Below are positions 26,299 to 37,559 of a stretch of 64,000 bases of DNA, piece after piece. Within the stretch, counting starts at the first letter, position 1; every line of letters begins with the position of its first letter. The notes beneath the pieces are model-generated. The model saw only the letters and a program-made list of their open reading frames with translations. It was not told the DNA's origin and did not search any database. The position numbers and the translations under genes are program-made. The stretch is from G963666705 sp963666705 (GTDB lineage: Bacteria; Pseudomonadota; Alphaproteobacteria; CADEGL01): contig CAXXKO010000009.1 of the NCBI GenBank assembly GCA_963666705.2, positions 1 through 64,000 of the forward strand, written 5' to 3'.

Positions 26299-27798
26299 AT
26301 GTATCGGGTGGAGTTGTACGCACGGGTTCGGCGGGCGTGTCATGTCGAGGGGATGAGCACCCGCGAGGCCTCGCGGGTGTTTGGTGTAGACCGCAAGACG
26401 GTCCGTAAGATGCTGTCGTTCTCGGTGCCGCCAGGGTATCGCCGAAGCGCGCCGCCGAGGCGGCCAAAGCTGGGTTCGTTCACGGGAATCATCGATCGGA
26501 TCTTGGAAGACGATCGGACCAGCCACCGCAAGCAACGGCACACTGCGAAGCGCATCTTCGACCGCCTCCGGGACGAGTACGGTTTCACGGGCGGCTACAC
26601 CATCGTGAAGGACTACGTTCGTGAGCAGGGGCTTCGGTCGCGTGAGGTGTTCGTGCCACTCTCCCATTCCCCCGGTCACGCCCAGGCGGACTTCGGCGAA
26701 GCGATGGCGGTGATCGGCGGCGCGTTACGGAAGATCCACTTCCTTGCCTTCGACCTTCCCCACAGTGATGGTTGCTTTGTTGCGGCCTATCCGGCGGAGA
26801 CGACCGAAGCATTCTGCGATGGCCACAACGCGGCGTTTGCCTTCTTCGGCGGCGTCCCCCGATCCATCCTGTACGACAACACCAAGCTGGCGGTTGCCCG
26901 GATCCTGGGCGATGGGAAGCGGCAGCGAACGCGCGTCTTCACGGAGCTTCAGTCCCACTATCTGTTCGAGGACAGGTTCGGCCGGCCGGGCAAGGGCAAC
27001 GACAAGGGCAAGGTCGAGGGACTGGTCGGCTTCATCCGGCGGAACTTCCTGGTCCCCGTCCCGCGTGCCGAGAGCTTCGCGGCCCTCAACGATGCTCTCG
27101 CCGAACAGTGCCGCCGGCGCCAGGCGGCGCGGCTGCGGGGCCACAAGGAGACCATCGGCGAGCGTCTCGAGCGGGATCGTCAAGTTCTCTTGCCATTGCC
27201 GCCTGCTCCCTATGATGCCTGCGATAAGCGCCCTGGACGGGCGAGTTCGCTGTCGCTGGTGCGTTACCGCAGCAACGACTATTCCGTGCCCGTGGCCTAC
27301 GGCCACCGTGAGGTGCTCATCCGGGGCTACGTCGATGAGGTGGTGATCAGCTGCGGGGCCGAGGTGATCGCCCGGCACCGCCGGTCCTACGACAGCGAGG
27401 ACCTGATCTTCGACCCGCTGCATTACCTGCCCTTGATCGAGCAGAAGATCGGCGCCCTCGACCAGGCCGCGCCATTGGCGGGCTGGGACCTGCCCGAGGC
27501 CTTCATCACTCTGCGGCGGCTCCTCGAAGCTCGTATGGGCAAGGCAGGCAAGCGCGAGTACGTCCAGGTGCTCCGTCTACTGGAGACCTTCCGGCTCGAG
27601 GAGGTCGAGGGTGCGGTCGGCGACGCCCTGCGGCTCGGCGCAATCGGCTTTGATGCGGTGAAGCACCTGGTACTGTGCCGCATCGAGCGGCGGCCGCCCA
27701 GGCTCAACCTCGACGTCTATCCGTATCTGCCGCGCGCCCGGGTCGCGATGACGTCCGCCAAGTCGTACATGAGCCTGCTGTCGGGGCTCGGCGCATGA
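26299..27798 (+). CDS. istA: IS21 transposase IstA
   Basis: The 499-aa product is the expected length. The N-terminal helix-turn-helix (STREASRVFGVDRKTVRKML) is followed by the rve domain with Asp in GHAQADFGEAM, Asp in SILYDNTKLAV and Glu in DKGKVEGLVGFIRR, then the C-terminal beta-barrel (VRYRSNDYSVPVAYGHREVL). It synapses the ends and catalyses transposition together with IstB. The start MYRVELYARVRRACHVEG matches the other copies. Confidence 0.94.
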   Translation: MYRVELYARVRRACHVEGMSTREASRVFGVDRKTVRKMLSFSVPPGYRRSAPPRRPKLGSFTGIIDRILEDDRTSHRKQRHTAKRIFDRLRDEYGFTGGYTIVKDYVREQGLRSREVFVPLSHSPGHAQADFGEAMAVIGGALRKIHFLAFDLPHSDGCFVAAYPAETTEAFCDGHNAAFAFFGGVPRSILYDNTKLAVARILGDGKRQRTRVFTELQSHYLFEDRFGRPGKGNDKGKVEGLVGFIRRNFLVPVPRAESFAALNDALAEQCRRRQAARLRGHKETIGERLERDRQVLLPLPPAPYDACDKRPGRASSLSLVRYRSNDYSVPVAYGHREVLIRGYVDEVVISCGAEVIARHRRSYDSEDLIFDPLHYLPLIEQKIGALDQAAPLAGWDLPEAFITLRRLLEARMGKAGKREYVQVLRLLETFRLEEVEGAVGDALRLGAIGFDAVKHLVLCRIERRPPRLNLDVYPYLPRARVAMTSAKSYMSLLSGLGA

Positions 27799-28559
27799 CC
27801 GACACACCGCAAGTGCTGCTCGCCCACCACCTCGAGACGCTGAAGCTGCCGACCTTCCTGCGCGAGTACGACAAGATCGCCCGGCAGTGCGCCTCGGAAG
27901 GCGTCGATCACGTCCGCTACCTGTTGAGACTCGCCGAGCTCGAGCTGATCGACCGCGAGCGCCGCATGGTCGAGCGGCGCATCAAGGCGGCGCGCTTCCC
28001 CGTGGTCAAGAGCCTCGACAGCTTCGACTTCAAGGTCATCCCCTCGCTCAACAAGGCGCTGGTCCTGGAGCTGGCCCGCTGCGAGTACATCGAGCGCCGC
28101 GAGAACCTCATCGCGCTCGGCAACAGTGGGACCGGCAAGACCCACATCGCCCTCGGTCTCGGCCTGGCGGCCTGCCAGAAGGGCCTCTCGGTCGGCTTCA
28201 TCACCGCCGCCGCGCTGGTCCACGAACTCATCGAGGCCCGCGATGACAAGCAGCTGCTGAGGTTCCAGAAGAAGCTCGCCACCTACAAGCTTCTGATCGT
28301 CGACGAACTCGGCTTCGTGCCGCTGTCGAAGACCGGCGCCGAGCTGTTGTTCGAGGTGTTCAGCCAACGCTACGAGCGGGGCTCGACCCTGGTCACCACC
28401 AATCTGCCCTTCGACGAATGGACCGAGGTGTTCGGCTCCGAGCGCCTCACCGGCGCGCTCCTCGATCGCCTCACCCACCACGTCAACATCCTCGAGATGA
28501 ACGGTGACAGCTACAGGCTCAACCAGAGCCGCAGGCGTCAAACCCCGACTGCTAACTGA
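27795..28559 (+). CDS. istB: IS21 helper ATPase IstB
   Basis: The 254-aa AAA+ protein has Walker A in LGNSGTGKTHIALGLGL, Walker B in LLIVDELGF and the SQRYERGSTLVTTNLPFDEW motif. The ATG overlaps the istA stop (ATGA), so the two are translationally coupled. It selects target sites and activates IstA. About 190 bp of non-coding sequence follow before the right end of the element. Confidence 0.94.
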   Translation: MTDTPQVLLAHHLETLKLPTFLREYDKIARQCASEGVDHVRYLLRLAELELIDRERRMVERRIKAARFPVVKSLDSFDFKVIPSLNKALVLELARCEYIERRENLIALGNSGTGKTHIALGLGLAACQKGLSVGFITAAALVHELIEARDDKQLLRFQKKLATYKLLIVDELGFVPLSKTGAELLFEVFSQRYERGSTLVTTNLPFDEWTEVFGSERLTGALLDRLTHHVNILEMNGDSYRLNQSRRRQTPTAN

Positions 28560-28750
28560 ACCGACCACCCAGCCCACGCTTGACCCCGTGGGCCCACAGG
28601 TCCCTCCCGCGCGCGCCGCCGCGTCAGCCTGTTGAGGGCACACCGCGTCGCGCGCGGGGCCCTCCCGTGGACTACGGGGACAAGCCCGCAGCCGCCAAGC
28701 AGTCCCTTCTTACACCGCCGAGGTGGTCCCTTTTTGCTCCGCCATTGACA

Positions 28751-29450
28751 CTGTTCGACGCCCGCTACTGGGATTTCACGGCCAAACACTTCTGGGAGAA
28801 GCTGGTCTCGGAGCACGACCTCGAGCGCAGCTACAACTGAGTGCGTCTGAGTTTGCAGGCGCACGGGCTCATGCGGCCGACACCGCGCCGCGGGGCGCAC
28901 CGCAGGAAGCGGCCGCGCTGGCCGCTTGCCGGGGATGATGCTGCACCAGGACGGCTCCACGCACCACTGGGTGGGGGCCAGTCCTGGGATCTGATCGTGA
29001 CCATTGACGAAGCGACGAGCGACATCTTACTCGGCCTTCTTCGTCGCCGAGGAGGGCACCATGAGCGGCTTCCAGGGGCTCACTGAGGCGATCTCCGCGA
29101 AGGGGCTGTTTTGCTCGCTCTACGCCGACCGGGCGTCGCACTATTGGCACACGCCGGAGGCTGGCACCAAGGTGGACCGGGACAACCCGACCCAAGTGGG
29201 CCGCGCGCTCGCCCAACTCGGCGTCGAACTGATCCCGGCCTATTCACCCGAGGCCCGGGGGCGCTCGGAGCGCATGTTCGGGACCCTGCAGAAGCGCCTG
29301 CCCCAGGAGCTCAGGCTCGCCGGCATCACCGACATGGCCGCAGCCATCGGCGCCGACGATCGGCCCGCCGGGATCCCCCGGCGTTCGCCGACGGCTACCG
29401 GGGGCGCACCCAGTCCTGGCGCGAAGCGCTGCTCGATCTCAACGGGAATA
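28751..29450 (+). pseudogene. Decayed ISNCY transposase
   Basis: The frame reads FDARYWDFTAKHFWEKLVSE and DLERSYN, then a TGA where relatives have Trp, and continues RLSLQAHGLMRPTPRRGAHR. A frameshift follows near MMLHQDGSTHHW, and the next frame reads FFVAEEGTMSGFQGLTEAIS, LYADRASHYWHTPEAGTKVD, AQLGVELIPAYSPEARGRSE. This is most of the catalytic domain of an ISNCY transposase with at least one stop and one or two frameshifts. The 5' part is cut by IS21 copy D. Confidence 0.75.
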
Positions 29451-29722
29451 TTGCCAAGGGAGAAAGCCACACACTGACAGTTGTCGAACCATGGCTTCGG
29501 CAACAATACCGTTACCCACAGGCAATAGGTGCCCAGTATCCGCGTAGACTGTCTCGACTGTCTCTTCGAAGACAGGGCTTAGATCGGACACACAAACATT
29601 ATTATCCAGAGCATATTTCTCGCTCAGTCGATCAAAGAGGACGCGAGCGTCCCGATAGAACGCACGCCTGAGCGCGACGGGCGCGGATCTCACCAGACTT
29701 TCTTCCGCGTTGCTCAAAGTTT

Positions 29723-30796
29723 CGTCCCTATCCGGTTAATGCAGGTAGCGACCGAGTGTTCTTTATATGTTCGCTCTAAGGGTGTACTGTTCCCGCCTCT
29801 GAGGATTGGTCGGGAGACAGGGCATGAGCGGCTTGTTGACGTTCCAAGAGCGCTACCGAGACGAGGAATCGTGCATCCTGGCCTTGGCGGATCGACGCTG
29901 GCCGTCTGGGTTTGCGTGCGCCCGCTGCGGGCACCGGCGGGGCTATCGGCACAAGGCGCGGGCGCGCGTCTTCGAATGCGCGGCTTGCGGTCGTCAAGAG
30001 TCGGTGACGGCGGGAACCATCTTCCACCGCACCCGCACACCGTTGCCCAAATGGTTCCTGGCGGCGTGGTTGATGGGGCGGGACAAGCGCGGGGTCTCGG
30101 CCCTGTTCCTGGCGCGCGAGCTGGGGCTTCGCTATGAGACCGCATGGCTGATGGCTCACAAGCTGCGCCATGGCTTGGCGGAGCGGCCGGATGCGTTGCT
30201 GGACGGCATGGTCGAGGTCGATGAGAGCTACTACGGCGGGCGCGGCAAGCCCGAGAGCCGGGGCCGCGGGATGGCCAATGCCAACAAGAGCCTGCTCGTG
30301 CTGGCGGTGGAGAAGGTGGCGGTGGCGCCGGGCAAGGGGGTCGAGGCCAGCGGCTTCGTCGCCGGTCGGGCGCGACTTGCCATCCTGCCCCGGGCCAATG
30401 CCGAGCAGCTCGGCGGCTTCGTGCGGGCCGCCGTGACGCCGCGCGCGCGCCTGCTGACCGACGATTTCAAGGGCTATGCCGGGCTCGGCGCCGTCTACCG
30501 GCACCAGCCCACCGTCCAAGGCCAAGGCAAGAACGCCGAGACGCAGATGCCGATCATCCACGTCCTGTTCAGCAACCTCAAGACCTGGCTCAACGGCACT
30601 TACCATGGCGTCAGCGCCAAGCACTTGCCGCGCTATGGCCGGGAATGGGCCTATCGCTTCAACCGCCGCCGGCGGATCGACGACCTCGGCGACTTCGTCC
30701 TGAGCCGCGCCATGGCCCGGCCAACCATCACATACCGCCAGTTGATCCACGGTCTGCAACCCAACGACGCGCTACCTGCATTAACCGGATAGGGAC
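29723..30796 (+). mobile_element. IS1595-family element with perfect 8-bp target duplication
   Basis: The element is 1074 bp, with inverted repeats CGTCCCTATCCGGTTAATGC at both ends (at least 26 bp matching). It is flanked on both sides by CAAAGTTT (29715-29722 and 30797-30804). The clean duplication and the intact transposase point to a recent insertion, later than the stop codon in the SGNH gene it splits or independent of it. Confidence 0.93.
29824..30792 (+). CDS. IS1595-family transposase
   Basis: The 322-aa product has an N-terminal zinc ribbon (CARCGHRRGYRH with CAACGRQESVTAGTIFHRTR) and the DDE_Tnp_IS1595 domain. Asp is in MVEVDESYYGGRG, Asp in LLTDDFKGYAGL, and the HVLFSNLKTWLNGTYHGVS block is followed by the RFNRR end. 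It acts on its own 26-bp ends. The start at 29824 follows GGGAGACAGGGC; an upstream in-frame GTG at 29806 is less likely. Confidence 0.93.
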   Translation: MSGLLTFQERYRDEESCILALADRRWPSGFACARCGHRRGYRHKARARVFECAACGRQESVTAGTIFHRTRTPLPKWFLAAWLMGRDKRGVSALFLARELGLRYETAWLMAHKLRHGLAERPDALLDGMVEVDESYYGGRGKPESRGRGMANANKSLLVLAVEKVAVAPGKGVEASGFVAGRARLAILPRANAEQLGGFVRAAVTPRARLLTDDFKGYAGLGAVYRHQPTVQGQGKNAETQMPIIHVLFSNLKTWLNGTYHGVSAKHLPRYGREWAYRFNRRRRIDDLGDFVLSRAMARPTITYRQLIHGLQPNDALPALTG

Positions 30797-31140
30797 GCAA
30801 AGTTTTCCCACCGACCCCCAGAAGCGGTTGCAGAAAAAGCATGATACCAAATTCATGGAGTCGAGCGACTCCGATCATTCACTCTAAATTGCCGCCGTAC
30901 ACGGCTACGGTCCGCCTATTATACTCCAGAATTTCACGTTGTCCTTCCGATCCATATCGTTTGGTCAACCGCTTTAGCGCCGCCCTCAATAGATAGAAAG
31001 TTCCAAGCTCCAGCATCGCCGAATAGACGCTATCTGCGACAGCTTGCAGGAAAATAACTCCGCTACCGCCCACGGTATAACTACCGTCAAGGCGCGCCTG
31101 AATCTCGTAGTGCGAGGCAGACCAAAGAGGAAGTGCCTCA

Positions 31141-31484
31141 TCCGCGACGATCGTCCCGCTACCGTGATGTGGTCGCCGGCGGCCGGTTGAGCGACCCCGA
31201 CAACGAATCGACGAACGACCTTGGCCGTCGGGCCGGTTCGCCTCGAGGGGCGCGCGCGACATCGACCAGGGCATGCTTGCCGGTTGCATTGACGCCCAGC
31301 AGGAACAGGGCGATTTATCCGCCCGCCCGCTACCCCGGCGATTGACGCGCCGCGCCGCCCGGCACCCGAGTCGACGCGGCACCCCAGAGCAACGTATGGT
31401 GATGGAGGAGGCGGCAAAGGCGCATGAGGGGGCGAACGTCGCGCAAGCCTCGGGACAGAAATAAATCGACAGGGAGAGTGGAGA
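31141..31484. other. Leader region of the peptide-ABC operon
   Basis: There is no convincing gene in this 344-bp stretch. It separates the SGNH pseudogene (minus strand) from the ABC operon (plus strand), so it should hold the operon promoter, but I see no clear consensus. The last 20 bases, with GGGAGAGTGGAGA, provide the ribosome-binding site of the binding protein. Confidence 0.5.
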
Positions 31485-33140
31485 ATGAGCAAGCATTTCA
31501 CGGACCGCCTCGGCCGCCCGCTTCACAAGGCCATCACCATGTGGGCGTCGGAGGCGCGGGACGGCCGCATGAACCGGCGCGAGTTCCTGGCGCTGGCATC
31601 CGCGTTCGGCGCCACGACGGCCACGGCCTACGGCCTGCTCGGCCTGGCCGTGCCAAAGCACGCGAGCGCGCAGGGCGTGAAGGGCGGGGTCCTCAGCGTC
31701 TCCATGAACGTCCGCCGGGTGGACGACCCGCGCACCTTCGATTGGTCGGAGATGGGCAATGTCGGGCGCCAGTTCTGCGAGAACCTCGTCCGCTACACGC
31801 GCGACTTCACGTTCGAGCCCTGGCTGCTCGAGAGCTGGGACGTCAACGAGGACGCGACCGAATATCTCCTCCACGTTCGACAGGGTGTGACCTGGACCAA
31901 TGGCGATACCTTCAACGCCGACGACGTGGTCTACAACATCACGCGATGGTGCGAGAAGGATGTCGAGGGCAACTCGATGGCTGGCCGCATGGCGACGCTG
32001 ATCGACCCGGACACGAGCCTGGCGCTCGAGGGCGCTATCCAGAAGGTCAATGATTATACGGTCAGGCTGGTGCTGCCGCGGCCCGACATCACGATCATCC
32101 CGGGCGTGATCGACTACCCGGGGCTGATCGTCCATCGCAACTTCGACGCCGATGGCGGCAAGCTCTCGGAGAACCCGATCGGCACCGGCGCCTTCGAGCT
32201 CGTGTCCCTCGATGTCGGCTCGCGCGCCGAGGTCAAGCGGCGCGAGAACGGCTCGTGGTGGCGTGGCGAGGCCTTTCTCGACGGCATCGTGTGGACGGAT
32301 TACGGGACCGACCCGGCCGCCGAGATCGCCGCCTTCGAGTCCGAGGAGATCCACACCAACTACACGACGACGGCGGATTACGTGGAGATCCTCGACAGCC
32401 TCGGGACGCTCGTCAAATCCGAGGTGGTCACCGCGGCGACGATCGTCTGCCGCACCAACATCGACAACCCGCCCTACGACGACAAGCGGGTCCGCAACGC
32501 GCTCCAGCTCGCCGTCGATAACGAGACCGTGCTCCAGCTCGGCTATGGTGGCGCCGGCGCGGTGGCGGAGAACCACCATGTCTGCCCGATACATCCGGAA
32601 TACTTCCAGCTGCCGCCGATCCAGCGCGACGTCGAGAAGGCGCGGGCGCTGATGGAAGAAGCCGGGCAGATGAAATTCGAGCACGAACTCATCACCATCG
32701 ACGACGACTATCGCCGGAATTCGGGCGACGCCATCGCCGCGCAGTTGCGCGACGCCGGCTTCAAGGTGAAGCGCACGATCCTGCCGGGCTCGACCTTCTG
32801 GAACGACTGGACCAAGTACCCGTACTCGATCACCAACTGGAATATGCGCCCATTGGGCGTCCAGGTGCTGGCGCTCGCCTACCGCTCGGGCGAGGCGTGG
32901 AACGAAACGGCCCTGGCCGATCCCGCGTTCGACGAGGCCCTGACCCAGGCCATGAAGATTGCCGACACCGACAAGCGCCGGGCCTTGATGGAGACGGTCG
33001 AGTCGATCCTCCAGGACAGCGGCGTGCTCATCCAGCCCTACTGGCGCTCGCTCTACAAGCACATGTCGCCGAAGCTCAAGGGCGACGGCATGCACCCGAC
33101 CTTCGAGCAGCATTTCGACATCGTCTGGCTGGAAGAATAA
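31485..33140 (+). CDS. ABC transporter substrate-binding protein, family 5 (peptide type)
   Basis: The 551-aa product has a twin-arginine signal: GRMNRREFLALASAFGATTA, then a hydrophobic stretch and cleavage after HASA. The mature part is a family-5 (DppA/OppA-like) binding protein (FEPWLLESWDVNEDATEYLL, RQGVTWTNGDTFNADDVVYN). It would capture a peptide-like or other amphipathic solute in the periplasm after folding in the cytoplasm. It heads a run of four transporter genes in the same direction. The ligand cannot be deduced. Confidence 0.92.
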   Translation: MSKHFTDRLGRPLHKAITMWASEARDGRMNRREFLALASAFGATTATAYGLLGLAVPKHASAQGVKGGVLSVSMNVRRVDDPRTFDWSEMGNVGRQFCENLVRYTRDFTFEPWLLESWDVNEDATEYLLHVRQGVTWTNGDTFNADDVVYNITRWCEKDVEGNSMAGRMATLIDPDTSLALEGAIQKVNDYTVRLVLPRPDITIIPGVIDYPGLIVHRNFDADGGKLSENPIGTGAFELVSLDVGSRAEVKRRENGSWWRGEAFLDGIVWTDYGTDPAAEIAAFESEEIHTNYTTTADYVEILDSLGTLVKSEVVTAATIVCRTNIDNPPYDDKRVRNALQLAVDNETVLQLGYGGAGAVAENHHVCPIHPEYFQLPPIQRDVEKARALMEEAGQMKFEHELITIDDDYRRNSGDAIAAQLRDAGFKVKRTILPGSTFWNDWTKYPYSITNWNMRPLGVQVLALAYRSGEAWNETALADPAFDEALTQAMKIADTDKRRALMETVESILQDSGVLIQPYWRSLYKHMSPKLKGDGMHPTFEQHFDIVWLEE

Positions 33141-33227
33141 TCGATGTGGCGGGGGGGGGGCGGCTTGCCGCCCCTCACGCCGCTTTCGGCCATAACCGCT
33201 GAGCCATAGACAGCGGCGGGGGGTACC

Positions 33228-34265
33228 GTGGCGATCTTCATTCTACGCCGCCTGGGCATGATGCTCCTGACGATGGTGTGCCTCACCTTCGCCGTCTTCT
33301 ACCTCGTCAACCTCGAGCCCAACCTGCGCAAGCTGTCGATCAGCCAGACCAACATGCGGGCGACCGACGCGATGATCGAGGGCTGGCTGGTCAACAACGG
33401 CTATAGGGAGCCGTTCCTCGAGCGCTACGGCGTATGGCTCGGCGTGTGGCCCAAGAGCCCGGCCATCGACCCCGAGACGGGCGTGGCGAAACCGCGCTTC
33501 TCGTTCTGCAACGAGCCCACGGAACCCACTTTCGCGGGCGTGATCGAGGGCGATTTCGGGTGCTCGACCAAATTCCGCAAGCCCGTTATCGAGCGCCTCC
33601 TGCCAGCGCTCGGCCATACGGGCCTGCTCATGTTCTGGGTCATCGTGACGATGGTGCCGGCGGCCCTCGTCATCGGCGTCCTCGCCGGCATGCGCGAGGG
33701 CACGCGGCTCGACCGCTACCTGTCCGTCCTCTCGATCACCTCGACGGCGACGCCCGAATACGTCTCCGGCGTCGTCTTCTCGGTCATCTTCGCGTCCTGG
33801 CTCGGCATCCTCAACGGATCGGCGGCGACGGCCACCTCCAAGGGCGTCACCTTCTACAACTTCGCCCTGCCGGTGATGACCATGGCGATCTACGGCATGG
33901 GCTATATCGCGCGCATGACGCGCGCGTCGATGGCCGAGGTGATGACCTCGCAATACATCCGCACGGCGCGCCTGAAGGGCCTGAGCTTCCGCGCCGTCGT
34001 GCTCAGGCACGCCCTGCGGAACGCGCTTATCGCCCCGTTCACCGTCATCATGCTGCAGTTCCCGTGGCTGCTGACGGGCGTCATCATCGTCGAGGTCATG
34101 TTCCGCTACCAGGGCTTCGGGTGGCTCCTCGTCGAGGCGGCGGGCAACAACGATATCGACCTCCTGCTGGCCTGCTCCCTCGTCTCGGTCGCCGTGGTCC
34201 TGCTGACCCAGCTGATCTCGGACATCGGCTATGCCTATCTTAATCCCCGCATCCGGGTGCGCTAG
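33228..34265 (+). CDS. ABC transporter permease, DppB type
   Basis: The 345-aa inner-membrane permease starts with GTG (VAIFILRRLGMMLLTMVCLT), the usual N-terminal span of DppB-type proteins. An extended periplasmic loop (about residues 50-115) carries two cysteines (FSFCNEPTEP and EGDFGCSTKF) that could pair. The EAA-like loop is ASMAEVMTSQYIRTARLKGL. It pairs with the DppC-type permease 9 bp downstream to form the translocation pore. The GTG start follows a G-rich stretch, so the ribosome site is imprecise. Confidence 0.9.
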   Translation: MAIFILRRLGMMLLTMVCLTFAVFYLVNLEPNLRKLSISQTNMRATDAMIEGWLVNNGYREPFLERYGVWLGVWPKSPAIDPETGVAKPRFSFCNEPTEPTFAGVIEGDFGCSTKFRKPVIERLLPALGHTGLLMFWVIVTMVPAALVIGVLAGMREGTRLDRYLSVLSITSTATPEYVSGVVFSVIFASWLGILNGSAATATSKGVTFYNFALPVMTMAIYGMGYIARMTRASMAEVMTSQYIRTARLKGLSFRAVVLRHALRNALIAPFTVIMLQFPWLLTGVIIVEVMFRYQGFGWLLVEAAGNNDIDLLLACSLVSVAVVLLTQLISDIGYAYLNPRIRVR

Positions 34266-34274
34266 GAGCGCCGT

Positions 34275-35426
34275 ATGGAATCCATCGGAGCCTTCGAGAT
34301 CGTCATCGGCGTCAGCGGCCGCTTCTGGCCGGTCTGGCTGGCGATCGCGGCCGTCATGGGCCTGAGCTGGATCTATCATCCCAAGCTCGGGTTCTACGGT
34401 CGGATCTACGGCAGCCCGCTCGGCATCGCCGGCCTCTTCATCGTGCTGTTCTGGCTCTTCACGGCGATCTTCGCGGACGTGGTCGCGACCTTCAATCCGC
34501 TCGAGCAGTTCGCGGCCCTCAAGAACAAGGGGCCCGGGACGATCGAGCCCGGCACGGGCCTGGTGGAGTATTTCGGCGGCGACAAGTTCGGGCGCGACGT
34601 GTTCAGCCGCATGGTCTATGGCAGCCAGATCGTCCTCGTGATCGCCCCCGCGGCGACGGCCTTCGCGCTGATGGTCGGCATCACGCTCGGCTTGCCGGCG
34701 GGCTATTATGGGGGTCGGATCGATAACGTCCTCTCGTTCCTCGCCAACCTCGTCCTCGCTTTCCCGGTGATCCTGCTCTTCTACCTGCTGGTCACCCCGG
34801 GCATCCGCGAGACGGCCCTGCCGACGACCATGGCGGGCATCTTCTTCCTGTTCCCGATCGTCTTCTGCGCCGTCCTCTTCACGAGCCGGTTCAGGGAGCG
34901 GCCCGGGCTGCTCGCCGTCCAGCTCCTCCTGGTGGCCACCATCGGCGGATGGGGCTACGCGAGCCTCGTGTTCGATGCCGACCCCTTCGGCGTGCTGAGC
35001 CTCGACCCCAACGAGCTCAACATCTTCGTGGCCGTGGTCTTCGCGTCGAGCCCCGGCGTGTTCCGCATCGTTCGCGGGCTGACCATGGATATCGAGACGC
35101 GGGACTATGTCGCCGCCTCCCAGACCCGTGGCGAAGGCCCGTGGTACGTCATGCTGTGGGAAATCCTGCCGAACGCGCGCGGCCCGCTGATCGTCGATAC
35201 CTGCCTGCGTATCGGCTATACGACGATCCTCCTCGGCACCCTCGGCTATTTCGGCCTCGGCCTCGTGCCCGAGAGCCCCGATTGGGGCACCACCATCAAA
35301 GAGGGCAGCCGCCTCCTGCGCGCCTACATCCACCCCGCGCTGCCGCCCGCGATCGCGCTGATGTCTTTCGTGCTGGGCCTCAACCTCCTGGCCGACGCGC
35401 TGCGCGAGCAATCGCTGAAGGATTGA
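34275..35426 (+). CDS. ABC transporter permease, DppC type
   Basis: The 383-aa product is longer than the usual 280-300 aa DppC protein. It has an extra N-terminal membrane segment (FWPVWLAIAAVMGLSWIYHP) and an inserted stretch with further spans between residues 170 and 240. The core includes FGRDVFSRMVYGSQIVLVIA and the EAA loop TRDYVAASQTRGEGPWYVML. The long variant suggests a transporter subgroup outside classical dipeptide permeases. The ATG follows AGGAGCGCC, and the gene is tightly packed in the operon. Confidence 0.9.
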   Translation: MESIGAFEIVIGVSGRFWPVWLAIAAVMGLSWIYHPKLGFYGRIYGSPLGIAGLFIVLFWLFTAIFADVVATFNPLEQFAALKNKGPGTIEPGTGLVEYFGGDKFGRDVFSRMVYGSQIVLVIAPAATAFALMVGITLGLPAGYYGGRIDNVLSFLANLVLAFPVILLFYLLVTPGIRETALPTTMAGIFFLFPIVFCAVLFTSRFRERPGLLAVQLLLVATIGGWGYASLVFDADPFGVLSLDPNELNIFVAVVFASSPGVFRIVRGLTMDIETRDYVAASQTRGEGPWYVMLWEILPNARGPLIVDTCLRIGYTTILLGTLGYFGLGLVPESPDWGTTIKEGSRLLRAYIHPALPPAIALMSFVLGLNLLADALREQSLKD

Positions 35427-35439
35427 GGAGGGCCAAGCG

Positions 35440-37515
<2,076 letters not shown>

Positions 37516-37559
37516 TAGTAACTATCGCGGGGCGAGCGAGAAGCGGGAAGGACGGCGAC

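Larger units (their letters stand above)
26181..28750 (+). mobile_element. IS21 copy D, intact
   Basis: The element is 2570 bp, from TGAGAACGGCAGAGCAATAA to, in reverse complement, TGTCAATGGCGGAGCAAAAA. Both istA and istB are full length and overlap by 4 bp. The flanks (an IS21 fragment on the left, ISNCY on the right) show no target duplication, so it arrived by recombination or the flanks have been rearranged. It is the only complete IS21 here and could mobilise the others' ends. Confidence 0.9.
29447..31140 (-). pseudogene. SGNH/GDSL-hydrolase-like gene, broken by a stop and IS1595
   Basis: Reading the minus strand, LELGTFYLLRAALKRLTKRY leads to VAVYGGNLE, a TGA at 30879-30881, then in the same frame MIGVARLHEFGIMLFLQPLL and GVGGKTL. 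There IS1595 interrupts. Beyond it the frame resumes SNAEESLVRSAPVALRRAFY and ends with FEETVETVYADTGHLLPVGN. The last part has the D-x-x-H block (DTGHLLP) of SGNH hydrolases. The N-terminus with the GDS serine is not recognisable, so the gene is truncated as well. The upper limit at about 31140 is approximate. Confidence 0.6.
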
